Assembly: GCA_047619485.1 (NCBI GenBank)
Contig: JBLHKE010000112.1
Coordinates: 1-14,108, forward strand
DNA length: 14,108 nucleotides
Direction: 5' to 3'
Source: JBLHKE01 sp047619485
GTDB taxonomy: Bacteria > Verrucomicrobiota > Verrucomicrobiia > Verrucomicrobiales > DEV007
Below are positions 7,598 through 14,108 of the stretch, piece by piece. The number at the start of each line of letters is the position of its first letter. Within the stretch, counting starts at the first letter, position 1. Below the pieces are notes generated by a model, which was given only the letters and a program-made list of their open reading frames with translations, ran no database searches and was not told the origin of the DNA. Position numbers and translations under genes: made by a program.

Positions 7598-7708
7598 TCA
7601 CTCTCCCGCCCGCGTCTGCAAAATCATGATCTTCTGCCAGATCTTGCGCGACAGGCCGGTCGTCGGGTCTTCGATCTCGTTCACCGTCGCATCTTGAAAC
7701 CGGCGCAG
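7598..7708 (-). pseudogene. Protein-like coding remnant directly after an in-frame stop
   Basis: Directly after the TAA at 7711-7709, the same minus-strand frame stays open for 36 codons to a TGA at 7600-7598. The tail is strongly protein-like: ATVNEIEDPTTGLSRKIW, then QKIMILQTRAGE. It has no start codon or ribosome site of its own. It could be the real C-terminus of the upstream membrane protein cut off by a nonsense change, or the 3' end of a different gene joined by deletion. I do not recognise the family of this tail. Confidence 0.4.
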
Positions 7709-8083
7709 TTAGAGTGACGCCAACTTGCCAGTGAACGACAACATCGCCAGATCGTTCAGCCCAGCTTCGAGGACTGAAATAAAAGTTGTCAGCTCGAACA
7801 CGCCCTGGTGCGGCTTCAGATTGGTGAGCAACACGCCAACGCCCAGCACCAGTGTGGCAACGACAAAAAACGTCAACCCGCGCACCAGCCAGATCGGGCG
7901 CCCGATCCACTCCATTCTCTCGCGACCGAGCTTGCCGATCTCCACCAACTCGCTAGCCACCCCCGACAGGCCCGGACTCGGGAACCGCTCACTAACCCGC
8001 AACGACAGCCCGGAGATCGTCTTAAGCAACTTGTCTGGATCCAGTTCATAATACCGTCGCCGGCTATCGGATGATTGTGCCAT
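7709..8083 (-). CDS. Small membrane protein, probably C-terminally truncated
   Basis: The ATG at 8083 (MAQSSDSRRRYYELDPDKLL) gives 124 residues; a longer in-frame ORF reaching 8239 adds low-quality, Arg-rich sequence and crosses the repeat-rich spacer, so I reject it. Residues 1-65 are amphipathic and helical. WLVRGLTFFVVATLVLGVGVL (about 77-97) is a transmembrane helix, and residues 98-118 lead into LEAGLNDLAML. Recalled bacterial relatives have N-terminal DPxKL, one helix, then EAxIN, a second helix, a basic loop and a C-terminal DMHQLTKDP-type ending. Here the second helix and ending are missing, replaced by SFTGKLASL and a stop. This suggests truncation, supported by the in-frame protein-like stretch beyond the TAA. 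Function is unknown in the family; no enzymatic motif is seen. It is divergent from the VWA gene across about 160 bp. Confidence 0.5.
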   Translation of the reverse strand: MAQSSDSRRRYYELDPDKLLKTISGLSLRVSERFPSPGLSGVASELVEIGKLGRERMEWIGRPIWLVRGLTFFVVATLVLGVGVLLTNLKPHQGVFELTTFISVLEAGLNDLAMLSFTGKLASL

Positions 8084-8130
8084 CGCCTCTACCTTCAGCA
8101 AAGCAGGAGAAACCTCAACCCGAGAAAAAA

Positions 8131-8157
8131 ATCTGCGAGATCTGCAAAATCTGCGGT
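8131..8157 (+). repeat. Three tandem 9-bp units beginning ATCTGC
   Basis: ATCTGC occurs at 8131, 8140 and 8149 with exact 9-bp period (ATCTGCGAG, ATCTGCAAA, ATCTGCGGT), in the spacer between the divergent membrane-protein and VWA genes. The 9-mer ATCTGCGGT appears again at 11405-11413, overlapping the end of the histidine kinase gene. Function is unknown; it may be a dispersed intergenic repeat. Confidence 0.5.
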
Positions 8158-8167
8158 TTGTTTCCCA

Positions 8168-8188
8168 TTCCTGACAATTTCCTGACAA
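8168..8188 (+). promoter_or_regulatory. Putative OmpR/PhoB-type direct-repeat operator
   Basis: The 10-mer TTCCTGACAA occurs at 8168-8177 and again at 8179-8188, exactly 11 bp apart, so the core is CTGACAA, a 4-bp gap (TTTC), then CTGACAA. Two 7-bp direct repeats with an 11-bp period are the known geometry of Pho-box-like sites bound by tandem winged-helix response regulators. It lies 53 bp before the VWA gene, whose downstream neighbours encode a kinase and a regulator of exactly that family. The repeat is directly visible; binding by the window's own regulator is inferred. Confidence 0.45.
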
Positions 8189-8241
8189 ACGTCTTACCCG
8201 CCACTGACGAAGCCTCCTCGCACCGCACCTAGTTTCCAACC

Positions 8242-9615
8242 ATGAAACTAATACCGTTCCTAACTCTAGCTGTATCCACCCTAGTCGCAGCCCAGCTTCC
8301 TGCCAAGCAGGTCGCCGTCGACGTCTCCATGGCGCAACCCGTCATGGCTGCCAGCGATCAACTCCAGACCACCACCATCAAGGTCGGCCTCACCGGATTC
8401 GAACTTCCACGCGATGGCAAAGACCGCGCGCCGGTCAACGTCGCCATCGTGCTCGACAAGTCGGGTTCGATGAGCGGTGAAAAGCTCGCCTATGCCAAAG
8501 ACGCGGCCAAGATGGCCATCCAGCGCCTCGGCAGCAACGACATCCTCTCCATCATCACCTACGACCACAATGTCGAAGTCCTCGTCCCCGCCACCAAGGT
8601 GACCGACAAGGGCGCGATGCTCGCCGCCATCGACCGCATCCGCATCGGCGGCAACACCGCGCTTTTCGCTGGCGTCGCGAAAGGTGCCGACGAGATCCGC
8701 AAGTTCCTCGACGGCCGTCTCGTCAACCGGGTGATCTTGCTCTCCGATGGCCAAGCCAACGTCGGACCGAGAAGCCCCGGCGCCCTCGGCAATCTCGGCG
8801 CCTCGCTCGCCAAGGAGGGCATCGCCGTCACCACCATCGGTCTCGGCAACGGTTACAACGAAGACCTCATGTTCGCACTCGCAGAGAAGAGCGATGGCAA
8901 CCACACCTTCGCCGAGAACCCGAAGATGCTCGCCGAGGCCTTCGACACGGAGTTTGGCGACATCCTCACCGTCGCCGCCCAAGAGGTGCTAGTGAAGATC
9001 AATTGCGTCCCAGGCATCCGCCCGGTACGCGTGCTCGGCCGCCAGGCAGAAATCGCCGGCCAGGAAGTCAGCGTCATGCTCAACCAACTCTACAGCAAAC
9101 AGGAGAAATACATCCTGCTGGAGGTAGAGATCCCTGCCACTCTCGCTGGTAAGACCCGCGACATCGCCAAAGTCGAGATCAGCTACGCCAACATGTCCAC
9201 CAACACCACCGATGAGATCAGCAGCAAGGTCGCGGTGCGATTCTCCGAATCAAAGAAGGAGATCGACGCAGAGACCAACCGCGAAGTCATCGTCGCCAGC
9301 ACCATGCAGATCGCCAACCTCGAAAATGAGAAAGCGATGAAACTCCGCGACGCCGGCAAGGTGGAGGAAGCGAAAAAGATCCTGCTCCTCAATGCCGCTG
9401 CGTGCATCCAGGCCGGCACCAAGTGGGGCGACGATGAGATCGTCCAGTTCGGCACCAACAACCGCATCGACGCAACCAACCTTGATGGGGCAGCCTGGAA
9501 TGCCACCCGCAAGGCGATGCGTGCCGACCAGTACAAAAACGCTTCCCAACAACAGCGCGGATACAACTCGAGAGTGAATCCCGAAACGAACCAAAAAATT
9601 CCAGCCACAAAATAA
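8242..9615 (+). CDS. Exported von Willebrand factor type A (VWA) domain protein
   Basis: This is a 457-residue protein with an N-terminal signal peptide (hydrophobic residues 4-18, probable cleavage near AAQLPA or at the following Ala-Lys). A VWA domain spans about residues 65-245 and has an intact metal-ion-dependent adhesion site: Asp72-x-Ser74-x-Ser76 in LDKSGSM, Thr139 in GGNTALF and Asp169 in LLSDGQANVG. Residues about 250-345 form a beta-rich domain, followed by a helical charged region (about 345-405) and a Gln/Asn-rich tail (YKNASQQQRGYNSRVNPET). VWA domains with this site bind partner proteins through a divalent metal. The partner here is unknown. It is the first gene of a same-strand series with a sensor kinase and response regulator, and has a direct-repeat operator candidate upstream. 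No Shine-Dalgarno is visible, and the signal peptide supports the ATG start. The tail has no LPXTG or transmembrane anchor. Confidence 0.88.
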   Translation: MKLIPFLTLAVSTLVAAQLPAKQVAVDVSMAQPVMAASDQLQTTTIKVGLTGFELPRDGKDRAPVNVAIVLDKSGSMSGEKLAYAKDAAKMAIQRLGSNDILSIITYDHNVEVLVPATKVTDKGAMLAAIDRIRIGGNTALFAGVAKGADEIRKFLDGRLVNRVILLSDGQANVGPRSPGALGNLGASLAKEGIAVTTIGLGNGYNEDLMFALAEKSDGNHTFAENPKMLAEAFDTEFGDILTVAAQEVLVKINCVPGIRPVRVLGRQAEIAGQEVSVMLNQLYSKQEKYILLEVEIPATLAGKTRDIAKVEISYANMSTNTTDEISSKVAVRFSESKKEIDAETNREVIVASTMQIANLENEKAMKLRDAGKVEEAKKILLLNAAACIQAGTKWGDDEIVQFGTNNRIDATNLDGAAWNATRKAMRADQYKNASQQQRGYNSRVNPETNQKIPATK

Positions 9616-9638
9616 CTTTTTCAGAATTCAGACTAGTT

Positions 9639-9666
9639 GAAGGGCGGGGCGCAAACTCCGCCCTTC
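9639..9666 (+). terminator. GC-rich hairpin after the VWA gene, possible terminator or attenuator
   Basis: GAAGGGCGG (9639-9647) pairs perfectly with CCGCCCTTC (9658-9666) around a 10-nt loop, 23 bases after the VWA stop codon. No T-run follows, so it is not a canonical intrinsic terminator. It may stabilise the VWA mRNA end or dampen reading into the kinase gene. Confidence 0.4.
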
Positions 9667-9674
9667 ACTCGTAA

Positions 9675-9694
9675 ATTCGATTTAAAAATCGAAT
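9675..9694. repeat. AT-rich perfect inverted repeat before the kinase start
   Basis: ATTCGATTT (9675-9683) is followed, after two A residues, by its exact complement AAATCGAAT (9686-9694). This 20-bp near-continuous palindrome ends 19 bases before the TTG start of the histidine kinase. It could be a dimeric operator or an RNA hairpin near the ribosome-binding region; its role is inferred from position only. Confidence 0.5.
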
Positions 9695-9713
9695 CCCAAA
9701 ATCCAAGCCACAC

Positions 9714-11405
9714 TTGAAACCCAAACTCATCATCATCTTCCTACTCCTGGTGCTCAGCCCGCTAGCCTTGCTGGCGTGGCTCGGGTTCCGCGCGGCAGCC
9801 GATGAGCAATCCCGCGTCCAATCCACCATCACCGAAGCCTACGCCAACCAGCTAACCAGCCTGCGCAGCCTCATCCACGAGACCATCACCGATCGCGAGC
9901 GCGAATTCTCGCAACTCCTCAACCCGACCACCGTCAGCCGCACACCCGCCCTGCGAAACCTCGTCCGCACGCAGCGTTTCGTCCGCCAGGCTTTCGTGAT
10001 CACCGCCGACGGAAAATTCTTCCACCCCCCACTAAACGAATCCCTACGAACCGAGACCGAAAGCGGATTTTTTGACCGCACCAACTCCATCTGGCTCTCC
10101 GGCGAGAGATTTACCAACCAGGGTGAGAGCAATTGGAAAGCCCTAACGCAAAACCTCCCCAACCCGGCCCAAACCGAATACACCCAATCGCTACAGGACG
10201 ACGAGGCTTACGTCAGTCAGCAACAGGCCATCGAACAGACGCCGGCTCAATACTCGAGTGCCGCCCCGACCAACTTCACCACCGATCAGGGCTGGTACAC
10301 TTGGTTCCACGGCGACGGCGCCCAGATCATCTTCTGGCAGCACTTCCCCGACACCAACACCACTGCCGGAATCGAAGTCGACCGTGAAGCTCTCATGGCA
10401 GAAGTCATCGCCAAACTCCCCACCGACACCGGTGCCGGCACCGGCAGCATCGTCCTTACCGACGCCAGCGCCCGCCCAATCTACCAATGGGGCGGGGCCG
10501 AGCCAGCTGCAGGCGCCACGCCAGATGCCAGTATCCCACTGTTCGCACCTCTCGGTATGTGGCACGTCAACCACCACGCCGACGGCACGGTCACGGGCGG
10601 CATGAGCAACAAGCTCTTGCCACTAATCGCCAGCGTCACCGCCGCAGCATTCGCGCTCCTAGCGCTCGCCATCTACTTCTATCGCGAAAACTCCCGCGAG
10701 ATGCGCATTGCCGCGGAGAAAGTCAGCTTCGTCAATCAGGTCTCCCACGAGCTCAAAACCCCACTCACTAACATCCGCATGTATGCCGAGCTGGCCGAGC
10801 AAAAACTTCCCGAACAGGACAACGGCGCCCAGCGCTGCCTCGACATCGTCGTCAACGAGAGCCAGCGACTCAGCCGCCTGATCGGCAACGTCCTAACATT
10901 CGCAAAACCCAAAGCCCAGCAACCGAACGCCACCCCCAACATCCCCGACGATCTCATCCGCGAGACCCTTGACCATTTCCGCCCAGCACTCGCCGCCCAG
11001 AAAATCGAAATCGACTTCCAGCTTGGAGCAAAACAACCAGCCAACATCGACCCCGACTTCCTAGAGCAGATCCTCGGCAACCTCCTCAGCAACGTCGAAA
11101 AGTACGCAGCCTCCGGAGGACACCTGAGAATCACCAGCACGCAGTCCAAGATAGAAACCACCATCACCGTCGCCGACCAGGGACCCGGGATCCCAAAAAA
11201 CCAGCGAGGCAAGATCTTCCGCCCCTTCCACCGCCTCAGTAACAAAAACAGCGACGGAGTCAGCGGCACCGGCATAGGCCTCACCATCGCCAGAGACCTA
11301 GCAAGGAAACACGGCGGCGACCTAACCCTATCAGAATCCAAAACCACCCCAGGCTGCTGCTTCACCCTCACACTCAGGACGACCTTAACCAAAAGAACTG
11401 CGTGA
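9714..11405 (+). CDS. Transmembrane sensor histidine kinase with large extracytoplasmic domain
   Basis: The start is a TTG at 9714 (563 residues). No ATG exists in frame upstream before a stop-rich stretch, and the TTG sits directly before the first membrane helix (residues about 4-25). A sensor region of about 275 residues faces the periplasm, Thr/Asn/Gln-rich and with no domain I recognise. The second helix is about residues 301-323. The cytoplasmic part has an H-box with His345 (SFVNQVSHELKTPLTNIRMY), an N-box with Asn460 (NLLSNVEKY), a G1 box from Asp488 (DQGPGIP), an F-box (IFRPFHRL) and a G2 box (GTGIGLTIA), so all residues for autophosphorylation are present. No HAMP or PAS domain is apparent, since the helix leads almost directly to the H-box. 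It pairs with the response regulator 40 bp downstream. The sensed signal is unknown; the exported VWA protein upstream is a candidate partner. Confidence 0.92.
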   Translation: MKPKLIIIFLLLVLSPLALLAWLGFRAAADEQSRVQSTITEAYANQLTSLRSLIHETITDREREFSQLLNPTTVSRTPALRNLVRTQRFVRQAFVITADGKFFHPPLNESLRTETESGFFDRTNSIWLSGERFTNQGESNWKALTQNLPNPAQTEYTQSLQDDEAYVSQQQAIEQTPAQYSSAAPTNFTTDQGWYTWFHGDGAQIIFWQHFPDTNTTAGIEVDREALMAEVIAKLPTDTGAGTGSIVLTDASARPIYQWGGAEPAAGATPDASIPLFAPLGMWHVNHHADGTVTGGMSNKLLPLIASVTAAAFALLALAIYFYRENSREMRIAAEKVSFVNQVSHELKTPLTNIRMYAELAEQKLPEQDNGAQRCLDIVVNESQRLSRLIGNVLTFAKPKAQQPNATPNIPDDLIRETLDHFRPALAAQKIEIDFQLGAKQPANIDPDFLEQILGNLLSNVEKYAASGGHLRITSTQSKIETTITVADQGPGIPKNQRGKIFRPFHRLSNKNSDGVSGTGIGLTIARDLARKHGGDLTLSESKTTPGCCFTLTLRTTLTKRTA

Positions 11406-11445
11406 TCTGCGGTCAACCCCCGAAGCCTCCAGCCACTCGCCAAAC

Positions 11446-12138
11446 ATGAAAGTCCTAATCGCCGAAGACGACCCCAACACCCGCGCCGGGCTAGAAGAAA
11501 TCATCTCCTCCGAGGGCTACGAGACCCACGCGGCCTCCAACGGATCGCAGGCACTCGCACTCTTCAAAGAGCACAACCCGGACGTCGTCTGCCTCGACAT
11601 CATGATGCCCGAACTCAGCGGCTATGACGTCTGCAAAGAGATCCGCAAGACCCACCCGCTCACCGGCATCCTCTTCATCAGCGCCAAATCCGAAGAGATC
11701 GACACCGTCCTCGGACTCGAGCTCGGCGCCGACGACTACATCGTCAAACCCTTCGGCGTCAAAAGCGTGATCGCTAGGATCCGCGCCGTCACCCGACGGG
11801 TCATCGCCTCGCGTAACACCCACTTGAAACAAGCGCGCACCGTTGATTTTTTCATGACCGACCTGCGCATCGCCCCGGAAGAACTTCGCGCCTACCGCGA
11901 CGAAATCGTGGTCGAACTAAGCCTGCGCGACCTACAGATCCTCACCCTCCTCCACCGCGAACGCGGCAAGGCTGTCGACCGCGACACCCTGTTTGAAAAG
12001 TGCTGGGACTACAACTTCATCCCCAACAGTCGCTGCCTAGACCAGCACATCAGCCAGCTGCGCAAACGCATCGAGCTCGATCACCGCTCGCCGCAGATTA
12101 TCAAAACCGTGCACGGGGTAGGCTACCGCTACGAATGA
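11446..12138 (+). CDS. OmpR/PhoB-family response regulator
   Basis: This is a 230-residue protein of the usual length. The receiver domain (1-115) has the acidic pocket Asp8-Asp9, the phospho-acceptor Asp51 (VVCLDIMMPE), Ser79 in the Thr/Ser switch position (FISAKS) and Lys101 (VKPFG). A winged-helix output domain covers about 130-230, with the typical ending QIIKTVHGVGYRYE and the recognition-helix segment SRCLDQHISQLRKRIE. Such regulators, phosphorylated by the cognate kinase, dimerise and bind tandem direct repeats. A repeat pair of that design lies before the VWA gene at 8168. It follows the kinase gene by 40 bp on the same strand, so co-transcription is likely. No Shine-Dalgarno is visible. 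Its 3' end overlaps the opposing small membrane gene by 10 bp. The target genes outside this locus cannot be told. Confidence 0.93.
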   Translation: MKVLIAEDDPNTRAGLEEIISSEGYETHAASNGSQALALFKEHNPDVVCLDIMMPELSGYDVCKEIRKTHPLTGILFISAKSEEIDTVLGLELGADDYIVKPFGVKSVIARIRAVTRRVIASRNTHLKQARTVDFFMTDLRIAPEELRAYRDEIVVELSLRDLQILTLLHRERGKAVDRDTLFEKCWDYNFIPNSRCLDQHISQLRKRIELDHRSPQIIKTVHGVGYRYE

Positions 12139-12356
12139 TCAACCAGCGCCTCAGCATCGACCTTTCGGTTATCCCGAGCGATGAATAGAGCCAGCAGGAT
12201 CGGGCTGGCACAAACAGCGACAGCCCCCAGCCACCAGATCAAGATTGCCGTGAAGAATGGCAGAACCAACGCCAGCAAAATTGCAGCAACTGCCGGGACA
12301 CGACCCCAGAGCAGAATCGCCACAATCAAACCAACGATGACCCCATAAAAGAACAT
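12129..12356 (-). CDS. Small hypothetical membrane protein
   Basis: This is a 75-residue, highly hydrophobic protein starting MFFYGVIVGLIVAILLWGRV. It likely has two or three membrane helices (about residues 3-18, 22-39 and 43-60), followed by a charged tail ARDNRKVDAEALVDHS that is probably cytoplasmic. I do not recognise a family and no functional motif is present. It runs opposite to the response regulator and its stop codon lies inside that gene, giving a 10-bp tail-to-tail overlap. The only Shine-Dalgarno-like sequence (AGG) touches the start codon, which is poor support. The hydrophobic pattern with charged ends favours a real gene. A convergent transcript could interfere with the response regulator mRNA, but that is speculation. 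Confidence 0.5.
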   Translation of the reverse strand: MFFYGVIVGLIVAILLWGRVPAVAAILLALVLPFFTAILIWWLGAVAVCASPILLALFIARDNRKVDAEALVDHS

Positions 12357-12502
12357 CCTGAAGACTCAGCGCAATCATCGCGGACTTTAACGAAGATCAA
12401 CATTCCCCCTGAGTTCGCCGCCGCCCGGGGTTACGTATTTTTCGCCTCCGCTACTGCATTGACGCGGCCTCGTCTCCTCGCTAATCTGGTGGGAGTAAAG
12501 AG

Positions 12503-13480
12503 ATGATAGTGAAGCGGCAACTGATAATGATGATGTTTGGCGCGTTGGCTTGGCTCAACACGGACTGCGCCCAGGCCAGCGACGAACTGGTGAAGATTGA
12601 GGCAAAATTCACCTCAGCTAGGGAGAAGCTCGACGCCCCCTTTTCCCAACTGCTCACTGGCTACAAGAGGATGCTCGGCAACCTACAAAAACAGTTCGGT
12701 GAAAACGGCAACCTCAACGGTGTCCTCACCGCGAAAGCTGCGATTAAAGCAGGCGAACCTGAAGCAGAAAAACTTTCTTCTGTCACTGAGATCGCGGAGG
12801 CTCAGCAACTGTATTTCGCAGAGAAGCAGAAGCGGCTCGGCAAGAAGGAGAAAGATCTCACCAAATTGCGCAGCGCCTACCTCACCAACTTGACCAAACT
12901 ACAAGAGCAACTCACAACCGCCGGCCTGACGACCGACGCCGAAGAGGTGATTTCACGTATCAAGGAACTCAAGGCAACGATCGAAGCCGCCGCCCCACCA
13001 CCACCTGCCTCGATCGGGAGCGCTGTGGGCGGCGACCTTGTATTAAGCGGGCGATTCTACGCCAAAGTCGATGACGCAGCCAGCTTCTACGTGAACGGCG
13101 AGTCCGTCCACAAAGCCAAGCTTGGCAACTCCAAGTCCGACATCACCGAACTCAAAATCGGCGACATCGTCGTCTTCAGCGTGCACAACCATGCTGGAGT
13201 GAAGTGCTTCCAGACCATGTTCATGTCCGAGGATGAAAAATATGTCGTCAGTTTCGCGGCAGAAGACCTGCGGGTAATCCCTGACGGCACCAAAGAGCGC
13301 GTCGTTTCAAAAGGCGAACTTAGCAAGATCAAAGAGTTCGCCAACGCACGCACTTATGAGGGTGAACCGAAGTTCCCCTGCGAGCACGAATCGGAATACG
13401 TATGGGAGCACGGCAACAACGCCATTCTCGCAACCATCATCACGGAACAGATGATTAGCTCCGCACGCGGGGTGAAATAA
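12503..13480 (+). CDS. Exported coiled-coil protein with C-terminal beta-rich domain, function unknown
   Basis: This 325-residue protein is preceded by a good Shine-Dalgarno (GGGAG at 12491-12495, 7-nt spacing), which fixes the ATG at 12503. A signal peptide covers about residues 1-25 (hydrophobic MMMFGALAWL, probable cut after CAQA). Residues 27-163 are charged and predicted helical/coiled-coil (EKLDAPFSQL, KEKDLTKLRSAY, LKATIEAAA). A Pro-rich linker APPPPAS (164-170) leads to a C-terminal domain (about 172-325) with alternating strands such as SGRFYAKVDDAASFYVNGE and IGDIVVFSVHNHAG. That domain is reminiscent of galactose-binding or carbohydrate-binding beta-sandwich folds ('NGE' hairpin, Gly-Asp turn), but I cannot name it. 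Coiled-coil plus such a domain is a common layout for exported proteins of unknown function in Verrucomicrobia and Planctomycetes. It may act at the cell surface; no catalytic motif is seen. Confidence 0.75.
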   Translation: MIVKRQLIMMMFGALAWLNTDCAQASDELVKIEAKFTSAREKLDAPFSQLLTGYKRMLGNLQKQFGENGNLNGVLTAKAAIKAGEPEAEKLSSVTEIAEAQQLYFAEKQKRLGKKEKDLTKLRSAYLTNLTKLQEQLTTAGLTTDAEEVISRIKELKATIEAAAPPPPASIGSAVGGDLVLSGRFYAKVDDAASFYVNGESVHKAKLGNSKSDITELKIGDIVVFSVHNHAGVKCFQTMFMSEDEKYVVSFAAEDLRVIPDGTKERVVSKGELSKIKEFANARTYEGEPKFPCEHESEYVWEHGNNAILATIITEQMISSARGVK

Positions 13481-13532
13481 CCCTTCAGCAGCGAGCTTGA
13501 CGGGCGCGTGCCTACCGCTGAGACTCGGGGTC

Positions 13533-14108
13533 ATGAACCCTACCCGTTGCTTTGCTCTCGCAGCCACCACGCTGACATTTTTCACCATCGCCGCTAGCCA
13601 ATCGCTGGCCCGCGAGTATTACGAACTACGCACCTACCGGCTCAAATCAGAGGCGAAAGCAGCAGCCTTCGACAAGACTTTCGGGCCTGCAATCGTCGAG
13701 GCGATGGAGGCGGCAGCGGTCGGCCCAATCGGAATTTTCAAGCCGACTGAATCCAAAGACACCGACAAAGGGGAGGTGTTGCGCTACGTTCTCGCGCCCT
13801 ACAAATCGATCGAAGAATGGGCAGGCATCAGCGACCGGCTCAAGGAGAACGGAGCCATCTGGGAACCAGCGCTGGAATTCCTGATGGCATCGAAAGCCGA
13901 CACCAACTACTCGCGCATCGACTCGATGTTGCTGGTGGCTTTCGATGGAATGCCGAAGCTGAAACTTCCAGCAAAACCAAAAGATGCAGACGCCCGTCAC
14001 TTTGAAATCCGCACCTACGAGAGCCACAGCATCGTCAAGGGCGCATTGAAGGTTGAGATGTTCAACGAGGGCGAACTCGACATCTTCAAGAAGACTGGGC
14101 TCGATGCG
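13533..14108 (+). CDS. Exported NIPSNAP-domain protein (partial, runs off the window)
   Basis: The first 192 codons are visible and stay open to the last base. A signal peptide (about residues 1-26, ending SQSLA before REYYELRTY) exports it, unlike eukaryotic mitochondrial NIPSNAPs. Two NIPSNAP-like units appear. The first begins YYELRTYRLKSEAKAAAFDKTF (residues 29-50) and the second HFEIRTYESHSIVKGALKV (from 156). The E-[LI]-R-T-Y motif in each is the family's signature in its ferredoxin-like fold. Bacterial NIPSNAPs are of unknown function and often accompany secreted hydrolase or oxidoreductase genes in PVC bacteria. It is 52 bp downstream of the coiled-coil gene on the same strand, so co-transcription is possible. 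GGGG just before the ATG is too close to be a proper Shine-Dalgarno; the signal peptide supports this start. Confidence 0.88.
   Translation, partial: MNPTRCFALAATTLTFFTIAASQSLAREYYELRTYRLKSEAKAAAFDKTFGPAIVEAMEAAAVGPIGIFKPTESKDTDKGEVLRYVLAPYKSIEEWAGISDRLKENGAIWEPALEFLMASKADTNYSRIDSMLLVAFDGMPKLKLPAKPKDADARHFEIRTYESHSIVKGALKVEMFNEGELDIFKKTGLDA

Noticed and set aside
8084..8239. Upstream extension of the 7709-8083 membrane protein to a start at 8239
   Set aside because: The added 52 residues are Arg/Cys-rich, cover the tandem repeat and operator candidate, and precede a better ATG followed by the conserved-looking N-terminus.
10736..11443. Minus-strand 235-codon ORF opposite the kinase domain
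   Set aside because: It mirrors the most conserved part of the histidine kinase and shows no motif of its own.
12459..12487. Sigma-70-like promoter (TTGACG, 17 bp, TAATCT) before the coiled-coil gene
   Set aside because: The predicted start of transcription, near 12494, would fall inside the Shine-Dalgarno at 12491-12495, and the -10 box is poor.

Overview
The window looks like a piece of chromosome from a verrucomicrobial (PVC-superphylum) heterotroph. The GC content is fairly high, most genes lack a clear Shine-Dalgarno sequence, and several families typical of Verrucomicrobia and Planctomycetes sit together. These include a giant secreted PVC-type dehydrogenase fused to HEAT repeats and cytochrome c, a secreted PQQ-like beta-propeller, a NIPSNAP protein with a signal peptide, and traces of an ECF sigma/membrane-regulator system. 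This taxonomic reading is inferred from protein families only. No rRNA, tRNA, CRISPR array, transposase or integrase gene was seen.

Layout. Positions 1-398 (minus) hold a possible small frameshifted gene of unknown function. At 391-1455 (minus) is an exported alkaline-phosphatase-superfamily hydrolase. It is divergent, across about 100 bp, from the PVC-type dehydrogenase/HEAT/cytochrome c gene (1556-4786, plus). Immediately after that gene, and touching its stop codon, is the 5' remnant of an ECF sigma factor gene on the minus strand (4783-4952). A single-pass membrane protein of the kind found beside such sigma factors follows (5016-5561, plus). The spacer at 5563-5718 is a long imperfect palindrome resembling a MITE or REP-type element. 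A secreted PQQ-like propeller protein (5810-7063, plus) converges on an OsmC-family peroxidase (7095-7547, minus). A shortened membrane protein (7709-8083, minus) is followed in frame, beyond its stop, by a 36-codon protein-like stretch.

The most system-like part is 8168-12138. It holds a secreted von Willebrand A (VWA) protein, a transmembrane sensor histidine kinase with a large extracytoplasmic domain, and an OmpR/PhoB-type response regulator, all on the plus strand. Upstream of the VWA gene are two perfect copies of a 10-mer spaced 11 bp apart, the geometry used by OmpR/PhoB-family regulators. I infer a self-regulated envelope-sensing module in which the VWA protein could be an input or an output. 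Two hairpin-forming repeats between the VWA and kinase genes mean one uninterrupted operon is not assured.

The right end holds a tiny membrane protein overlapping the response regulator tail to tail (12129-12356, minus). It is followed by an exported coiled-coil protein with an unrecognised C-terminal domain (12503-13480, plus) and the first 192 codons of an exported NIPSNAP-domain protein that runs off the window. Most of the large proteins are predicted to be exported. The strongest unusual signals are the gene decay around 4783-4952 and 7598-8083, the palindromic element, and the putative regulator operator.
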